Assembly (NCBI GenBank): GCA_002320595.1
Contig: DCKB01000062.1
Location: forward strand, 1 to 39,037
Direction: 5' to 3'
DNA: 39,037 nt
Source: Christensenella sp. UBA1685
GTDB lineage: Bacteria > Bacillota > Clostridia > Christensenellales > CAG-138
A model generated the notes under the pieces. It saw only the letters and a program-made list of their open reading frames with translations, did no database searches and was not told where the DNA came from. Every line of letters starts with the position of its first letter. The stretch's first letter is position 1. The translations under genes and the position numbers were made by a program. Shown here in pieces: positions 34,220 through 39,037 of the stretch.

Positions 34220-35329
34220 ATGCACCGTTATAAGAAATACCCGGTTTTAGAAGTAAACCTTGAGGCAATCCGCAACAACGCCCGGGTCATGCGCGAATAT
34301 TGCATGGCGCGCGGGGTTTCCATCGCAGGCGTGGTCAAGGTTTCGGACGGTGATCTCCGTGTTGCACGCGCTCTGTATGAAGGCGGATGCACGCAGCTCG
34401 CGGCCTCGCGCATCGTGCACCTCAAGCAAATTAAGCAGGCACTACCGCAGGTAGAAACTATGTTGATCCGCATCCCTATGCCGAGCGAGGCGGCAGAAGT
34501 CGTGCGCGACTGTGATATAAGCCTCAATTCCGAGGCGGACACCCTGCGCGCATTGAACGCTACAGCGAGGCGGCTTGGTAAAGTGCACGGCGTGGTGCTG
34601 ATGCTGGATGTGGGCGACCTGCGGGAGGGCGTCACGAGCGAGGAATCCCTCCTGCCGCTTGCGCTGCTTGTGGAGCGGGCCCTGCCAAATCTGCGCCTCA
34701 TGGGTATAGGCACGACATACGCCTGCTTTGGTGGGCTCATGCCCACGCAGGAAAACCTCGGTACACTGGCACACGCGGTAAAGCGCGTGGAGGAAGCCAT
34801 CGGGCGCAAGCTGGGGATTGTCTCCGGAGGAAGCTCTATAAATCTGACGCTCCTTGCGAATGGGGGCGGCATGCCGCCGGAGATTACGCATCTGCGTTTG
34901 GGCGGCTCGATCATCAATCCGGTTTCCATCCGGCGCAACCGCAATGTCGCCATCCCCGGCATCCGCGAGGATACCTTTACGCTTACGGCGGAGCTCGTCG
35001 AGGTGGCGGTGAAACCCTCTCGCCCAAGTGGCACACAAGGCCGCAACTGGGCAGGTGATGTGGTGGATTTCCCGGATCTCGGCCTGCGCAGGCGTGCTAT
35101 CCTGGCGCTTGGCAGCCAGGATGTGGGCGACGCCAGAAAGCTTATCCCGCGTGATGTTGGGGTGCGCGTTGTCGGAAACAGCAGCGACCATACCATCTTG
35201 GATATAACGGACAGTGGCAAGGACTGGCGGCCGGGGGATAAGGTTTCCTTCGGGCTATACTACATGCCGCTTTTGTACGCATTCGCTACGCGGCATGTGG
35301 CGATTCACTATCTGCGGGAGGAATCGTAA
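34220..35329 (+). CDS. Alanine/ornithine racemase-family PLP enzyme
   Basis: A 369-residue fold-III PLP enzyme. The PLP lysine is Lys40 in IAGVVKVSDGD. The phrases LIRIPMPSEAAEVV, DISLNSEADTLRAL and VLMLDVGDLREGV match the ornithine racemase type (Orr of Clostridium) better than biosynthetic Alr. PLP-phosphate contacts lie in IVSGGSSINLTLL. It would interconvert L and D forms of an amino acid. It begins ATG 34220 with AGAAGGAGA at about 6 nt. Next to a deaminating dehydrogenase, it may convert a D-amino acid to the isomer the dehydrogenase uses; this is inference. Confidence 0.85.
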   Translation: MHRYKKYPVLEVNLEAIRNNARVMREYCMARGVSIAGVVKVSDGDLRVARALYEGGCTQLAASRIVHLKQIKQALPQVETMLIRIPMPSEAAEVVRDCDISLNSEADTLRALNATARRLGKVHGVVLMLDVGDLREGVTSEESLLPLALLVERALPNLRLMGIGTTYACFGGLMPTQENLGTLAHAVKRVEEAIGRKLGIVSGGSSINLTLLANGGGMPPEITHLRLGGSIINPVSIRRNRNVAIPGIREDTFTLTAELVEVAVKPSRPSGTQGRNWAGDVVDFPDLGLRRRAILALGSQDVGDARKLIPRDVGVRVVGNSSDHTILDITDSGKDWRPGDKVSFGLYYMPLLYAFATRHVAIHYLREES

Positions 35330-35370
35330 GGTCATAATGTGAGATAAGGAGAGCCAAACGCGCATGGCCG

Positions 35371-35530
35371 CCGCTCGGGCCGGCCGTGCTCGATGGCCTC
35401 GGCCCCACGGGCGATTATGGTCATTCGCCGGACAAGTATCTTGAGCTTTCCGCCATAGAGCCGGGCATCCCGCTTTGCACAGGCGCTGCTTGAAAAGCTC
35501 TTTGGGGAGAAAATGAAAAAAGGAGCGTGA
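35371..35530 (+). pseudogene. C-terminal remnant of an M20-family metallopeptidase
   Basis: One frame reads LGPAVLDGLGPTGDYGHSP and then DKYLELSAIEP, the typical C-terminal metal-ligand His region of M20 (carboxypeptidase G2-like) enzymes. At about 35461-35465 the match shifts by one base and continues as RASRFAQALLEKLFGEKMKK to a TGA at 35528. The rest of the gene is missing upstream, where the racemase gene ends at 35329. The dead gene once ended overlapping the next gene, as its TGA overlaps GTG 35527. Confidence 0.75.
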
Positions 35531-35538
35531 ACGAAACC

Positions 35539-36876
35539 ATGCATTTTGAAACGGATTACAGGTTGGAGGAATTCATCCTGAACACCCGGTGGGAAGATTT
35601 GCCGGAGGAAGTGCGGGAACGCATGAAGGGGTGCTTTGTAGACCTGATGGGTGCGCTGGTGATCGGCAGCCGGAGCCGCCAGTTTGAAGCGGGGCTGCGC
35701 CTTGCGGGGCGCGTATACGGAGCGGGAGAAATCCCGGTGATCGGCGCGAAAGAGCGCTTTGGCTTCATGGGGGCGGCGGCCGCGATGGGGCATTCCTCCA
35801 ATGCGTATGACATCGACGACGGACACAACATGACGCGGGCACATCCGGGCACCTCGTTCGTGGGGGCGGTACTTGCGGCGGCATATGAAAAGGGGCTGTC
35901 CCGAAATGAATTCCTTGCGGCGATGCTCGTCGCATATGAAACCACCATCCGAAGCGGCGCTGCAATGATGGATTACTACCAGTACGCACATTCAAGCGGT
36001 ACATTCGGCGCAGTTGGCGTGGCGGCGGGCGTGGGCCGCATCTACGGTTTTACGCGCGAGCAGATGAACAACGTCCTCTCCATCGCGGAATTTAACGCGC
36101 CGCTTGTGCCGGGGATTCGGAGTGTGGAATATCCTTCCATGAACAAGGACGGCGTGCCTTTTGGGGTAATGGTGGGGACGCTCGCCGTCATGGATGCGCT
36201 GTGCGGGTTTGAAGGCAACAAAAACCTGCTGGAGGCGGATGAATACAGGCATTATCTTGATGACCTCGGCAAGAAATATCAGGTGATGGATCTTTATTTC
36301 AAGCCGTATACCTGCTGCCGGTGGGGGCACCCGGCAATCGATGCATGCGTTGGGCTGATGCGGCAGCACGGCATTACGGCAGAGGACATTGCGCATGTGA
36401 CGATCAAAACGTTCCACCGGGCTACCCTGCTTTCCAAGATCGTGCCCAGAACGGCGGACGAGGCGCAATACAACATCGCTTACCCGGTTGCAGCCGCGCT
36501 GGTGTATGGAGATTTCGGCCTTGCGCAGGTGCGGGAGGAAAGCCTGGGCGATCCGAAGGTGGTGGAGATGATGCAGCGCCTTTCGTTTGAGATGGATCCG
36601 GCGCTGGATGCGCAGTTCCCTGCGCGGCGCATCTGCCGTGCTGAGATTGAAACGAAGGATGGGCGCATGCTCCTTTCCCCCGAATGTGAGCCGCGGGGCG
36701 AAGCGCACGAGAACATCGGGCTCGGTTGGCTGTGCGATAAGTTCCGCCGCATTACCGGCCCCGTTCTGACCCCGGACGGACAGGAAAAACTCATCGGCAT
36801 GATCTCTGCGGCGGAGGATCTCCCAATCCGCACGATTGTGGATGAGGCAAACAACCCTGAGTTTTGGCTGGGTTGA
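35539..36876 (+). CDS. MmgE/PrpD family protein
   Basis: A 445-residue member of the family that includes 2-methylcitrate dehydratase and cis-aconitate decarboxylase. Recognisable parts are the start FILNTRWEDLPEEVRERMK, the active-site stretch HSSNAYDIDDGHNMTRAHPG, SGTFGAVGVAAGVGRIYG, and KPYTCCRWGHPAIDA. Actual reactions in this family are often unknown; no methylcitrate genes are nearby, so the name prpD would be unsafe. It may process a keto- or hydroxy-acid made from the amino acid handled upstream. Starts: ATG 35539 (AAGGAG at 13 nt) or GTG 35527 (too close to the same site). Confidence 0.88.
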   Translation: MHFETDYRLEEFILNTRWEDLPEEVRERMKGCFVDLMGALVIGSRSRQFEAGLRLAGRVYGAGEIPVIGAKERFGFMGAAAAMGHSSNAYDIDDGHNMTRAHPGTSFVGAVLAAAYEKGLSRNEFLAAMLVAYETTIRSGAAMMDYYQYAHSSGTFGAVGVAAGVGRIYGFTREQMNNVLSIAEFNAPLVPGIRSVEYPSMNKDGVPFGVMVGTLAVMDALCGFEGNKNLLEADEYRHYLDDLGKKYQVMDLYFKPYTCCRWGHPAIDACVGLMRQHGITAEDIAHVTIKTFHRATLLSKIVPRTADEAQYNIAYPVAAALVYGDFGLAQVREESLGDPKVVEMMQRLSFEMDPALDAQFPARRICRAEIETKDGRMLLSPECEPRGEAHENIGLGWLCDKFRRITGPVLTPDGQEKLIGMISAAEDLPIRTIVDEANNPEFWLG

Positions 36877-36883
36877 GCTGCAG

Positions 36884-36912
36884 GGGGCGCACAAAGCGCC
36901 TCTTCTTTTATT
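36884..36912 (+). terminator. Terminator of the ald-mmgE unit
   Basis: GGGGCGC-ACAAA-GCGCCTC (one G-T pair) followed by the T-rich TTCTTTTATT, 8 nt after the MmgE/PrpD stop. Confidence 0.8.
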
Positions 36913-36929
36913 TCTCACAAACCGTTCAT

Positions 36930-36958
36930 TTGCCTTCCGGGATGTGATGTGGTATTCT
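36930..36958 (+). promoter_or_regulatory. Sigma-70 promoter of the 37024 gene
   Basis: TTGCCT (36930-36935), 17-bp spacer, TATTCT (36953-36958), with an extended -10 TGG. This marks a fresh, sigma-54-independent start after the terminator. Confidence 0.6.
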
Positions 36959-37023
36959 TATCCTGTAAAAGTATCGGGACTGTCCTGTGCGGCCGCCCCG
37001 GGCAAATTGAAAGGAAGCCGCCT

Positions 37024-37584
37024 ATGTCGCGCAACAAATATGCGGTCGCAAGCCGTTCCATCTGGTATGTGCTGCGCACGCTTTTGATTATCACCGCAAT
37101 CGTGGCGCTTTGCCTCGGCGTATTCGTGGAGGGCATGTACGTAAGCAACCTTTACATCCTTGTGACGGAAGGGCTTGAGGCGCGTGCCGAATGCATTTTA
37201 ACGGACGGCGCTGTGCTGGAGCTGACGGAATACTTTACCGAGGATTTTGTGCGCAACGACAATGCGCTGTATGAAGGGCTTTACGATGCGTTTACCGTTG
37301 CAAGCTTCGATTACCGTGTGGATGTGGAACGCGTCACGGTGCTGCCGTGGAACAAGCGGGCCACCATGCAGGTTTTGGCGTATCTTGCCGCTGTAAACGC
37401 CGCCGCAAACGATGCGGAATCCGGCGCAGAGCTTCCGGAATGGACAGCTGCGCGGTATTCGGTGTCCTTTGCGCGCTCCGGCTCCCGCTGGTACATCACA
37501 GGGATGACCCTCATCGAGGAAAACCCGGAGATGGAGCCCGCACCCACGCCGGATTATTCGCTGCTGCCTTCCCCCACTCCGTAA
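37024..37584 (+). CDS. Membrane-anchored protein of unknown function
   Basis: A 186-residue protein with one N-terminal membrane helix (about 16-36, LRTLLIITAIVALCLGVFVE) after a short basic cytoplasmic tail. The remainder (about 40-170) should lie outside the membrane and alternates strands and helices, with a small SNTF2/DUF-like feel: ILTDGAVLELTEYFTEDFV and ending RWYITGMTLIEENPE. The last 16 residues are Pro/Thr-rich. No family was recognised. ATG 37024 is preceded by AAAGGAAG; the open frame extends upstream over the promoter and is not used. Confidence 0.8.
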   Translation: MSRNKYAVASRSIWYVLRTLLIITAIVALCLGVFVEGMYVSNLYILVTEGLEARAECILTDGAVLELTEYFTEDFVRNDNALYEGLYDAFTVASFDYRVDVERVTVLPWNKRATMQVLAYLAAVNAAANDAESGAELPEWTAARYSVSFARSGSRWYITGMTLIEENPEMEPAPTPDYSLLPSPTP

Positions 37585-37629
37585 AGGCAGCACCAACTAT
37601 CCGCAGCTTACAAAGGTCGTGGTTGCCGC

Positions 37630-37882
37630 CAATCCCCCGTCAGCACCTTCGGTGCTGCTCGTAGTGCGCAAAGGTTGCGCTGATACGGGCAATTCCACGT
37701 CAGGGTCGCGGATATTGCCCTCGATTCGCAATAGTCGCGCCGTGCTGCCGCAGGAGCAGCTTCCTTGCGCTCCCTTGCTCATTGGGCTTCCGCCTCGCTG
37801 CATCCCGCACTGATCACGCTCGGCTCCGCCCCCAAAAGGCTCCTTTTTGAAAGGAGCTGTCGCCGCAGGCGACTGAGGATTG
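37630..37882 (-). repeat. Intergenic composite hairpin repeat E5, interrupted
   Basis: Left end CAATCCCCCGTCAGCACC (37630) and right end GGCTCCTTTTTGAAAGGAGC...TGAGGATTG (37838-37882) match E3. The middle is replaced by about 170 bp that include repeat R2b. The 441-bp gap 37585-38025 holds this element and no gene. Confidence 0.75.
37671..37738 (+). repeat. Second intergenic repeat R2, copy b
   Basis: Matches 11742-11808 along its length: GGTTGCGCTGA, CAATTCCACGTCA, TATTGCCCTC, ATTCGCAAT. Here it is nested inside E5, whereas copy a sits beside an intact E3. Confidence 0.75.
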
Positions 37883-38025
37883 TTCTTTCCCCCGTAAACA
37901 CGCTTTGGGGATTGTCTACCCCATGCGCGCAGCTTAATTCGCCGCACGCGGCAGAGGGATGTATTTCAGAGGATTGCTCCCGCCGAGCGGTTTTGTTTAT
38001 CAACTTCCCAAAGGAGACGGCACTT

Positions 38026-38997
38026 TTGCTCTTTTTTGACCCGGAAACGGAATTCCCGGTTCTGCTCGCGCCAATGGCCGGCGTAACCGACCTCGCTTTT
38101 CGTGAGATCTGCCGCGCTATGGGGGCGGATTTTTCGTATACGGAAATGGTGAGCGCGAAGGGCTTATATTATGGAAGCGACCGCACTGCTTCCCTGCTGG
38201 CGGCATCCCCTGCGGAGCGCCCGTATGGCGTGCAGCTGTTCGGCGCAGAGCCGGAGATTGTCGCGGCGATGGCGAAGCGCCTGTGCGATGAAGCGCACGA
38301 AGGGCTTGCGCTGATTGACCTGAACATGGGCTGCCCGGCGCGCAAGATCACCGGCAACGGCGAAGGAAGCGCCCTGATGCGCGATCTGCCGCGTGCCGCG
38401 CGCATCATCCAGGCTGCAGCAAAGGCGTCTTCCCTGCCCATAACGGTGAAATTCCGCAAGGGCTATGATGCGGAGCATATCAACGCCGTGGCGTTTGCGC
38501 GCATGGCGGAGGAATCCGGCGCGCAAATGGTGACCGTTCACGGGCGCACGCGGGAGCAGATGTACAGCGGCCGTGCCGATTGGGACATCATAGCGGAAGT
38601 GAAGCAGGCCCTTTCCATTCCCGTGATCGGAAACGGGGATGTGTTCTCCGGCGCGGACGCGCTTGCCCTGCGCGCATATACCGGCTGCAACGGCGTAATG
38701 GTTGCGCGCGGCGCAGAAGGCAACCCGTTTATTTTCCGGGAAATTAAAGCGGCGCTTCGGGGCGAGCCATATTCCCCGCCTGCGGCAGCGGAACGCATTG
38801 ATGCGGCGCTTGTCCATGCACGGCGGCTTGTTGCGTGCCGCGGAAACCGCGCCGTGATCGAAATGCGCAAACATGTGGCGTGGTATCTTTCCGGCATGCG
38901 CGGCGCTTCCGCCCTGCGCGCGCAGGTGAACCGCATCGATAGCCTTGCGGAGCTTGAAGCCATGCTTACGCAATATAAAGGAAGCTTAGATTCTTGA
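38026..38997 (+). CDS. dusB: tRNA-dihydrouridine synthase (DusB type)
   Basis: FMN-dependent enzyme reducing specific uridines of tRNA to dihydrouridine. The 323 residues form a TIM-barrel with PVLLAPMAGVTDLAFR at the start, catalytic Cys103 in LNMGCPARKITGNGEGSALM, VTVHGRTREQMYSG, and FMN-phosphate contacts in GNGDVFSG and VMVARGAEGNPFIF. There is no ATG in a sensible position; TTG 38026 with AAAGGAG (38010-38016) 9 nt upstream gives the family N-terminus. The frame stays open upstream through repeat E5 to 37765, but that part has no Dus similarity. It carries a Noc-like site at 38731. Confidence 0.92.
   Translation: MLFFDPETEFPVLLAPMAGVTDLAFREICRAMGADFSYTEMVSAKGLYYGSDRTASLLAASPAERPYGVQLFGAEPEIVAAMAKRLCDEAHEGLALIDLNMGCPARKITGNGEGSALMRDLPRAARIIQAAAKASSLPITVKFRKGYDAEHINAVAFARMAEESGAQMVTVHGRTREQMYSGRADWDIIAEVKQALSIPVIGNGDVFSGADALALRAYTGCNGVMVARGAEGNPFIFREIKAALRGEPYSPPAAAERIDAALVHARRLVACRGNRAVIEMRKHVAWYLSGMRGASALRAQVNRIDSLAELEAMLTQYKGSLDS
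38731..38744. promoter_or_regulatory. One-mismatch Noc-binding-like site inside dusB
   Basis: ATTTTCCGGGAAAT differs from the Noc consensus ATTTCCCGGGAAAT at one base. It lies in the FMN-phosphate-binding region of dusB. It is less certain than the exact site at 8241. Confidence 0.45.
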
Positions 38998-39037
38998 CAA
39001 AGGGAGAGTTTGCAAATCAAAACCACCAGTTGAACTG

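Noticed and set aside
38994..39022. TTGACA after dusB as a promoter
   Set aside because: No -10 hexamer follows at 16-18 bp and the window ends; it cannot be supported.

Overview
The window comes from the chromosome of a GC-rich Firmicute, most likely a Clostridia lineage. Supporting signs are the gene order recF-remB-gyrB-gyrA, a Noc-type ParB paralogue, an FMN riboswitch ahead of a RibU-type ECF transporter subunit, strong AGGAGG-like ribosome binding sites, and composite intergenic hairpin repeats (about 120 bp) that resemble those of gut Clostridia. Species cannot be named from the sequence. Neither dnaA/dnaN nor an origin is in the window, but recF, gyrBA, mnmE, mnmG, rsmG and noc are classically origin-proximal.

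Layout. 1-240: AT-rich leader with a good promoter for recF. 242-6505 (+): recF, remB, gyrB, gyrA. 6571-11552 (+): DUF3795 protein, CCA-adding enzyme, two tandem class-C26 glutamine-amidotransferase-like hydrolases, mnmE. 11853-15407 (-): noc, rsmG, mnmG, converging on mnmE. 15712-16630: back-to-back promoters, then FMN riboswitch, attenuator and ribU (+). 16700-16894 (+): ferredoxin. 16912-17161: block of hairpins bounded by two identical 28-bp hairpins. 17184-19295 (-): lipoprotein joining a seven-repeat RCC1-like propeller, a dockerin-like segment and a class B-like sortase. 19615-24323 (+): sigma-54, a sensor kinase with a solute-binding sensor domain, and an NtrC-type activator. 24495-30242: sigma-54 promoter and dppABCDF-like peptide transporter. 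30470-36876: second sigma-54 promoter, divergent alanine dehydrogenase homologue, two NlpC/P60-like proteins, an ornithine/alanine-racemase-family enzyme, a decayed M20 peptidase and an MmgE/PrpD protein. 37024-38997: a membrane-anchored protein of unknown function and dusB.

The most interesting part is 19615-36876. A sigma-54 factor, its sensor and its activator sit directly upstream of two gene sets, each preceded by a near-perfect -24/-12 promoter. Both promoters carry the same GCGCATTTT(A/T)TGC element exactly 109 bp upstream, a good candidate enhancer for the adjacent activator. The arrangement looks like a self-contained, signal-induced peptide or amino-acid utilisation regulon. The true substrate is unknown; the changed substrate-side residues of the alanine dehydrogenase homologue and the racemase suggest it is not simply L-alanine.

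A second notable point: an exact 14-bp match to the Bacillus subtilis Noc-binding consensus lies inside cca, about 4 kb from the noc gene, and a one-mismatch version lies in dusB.
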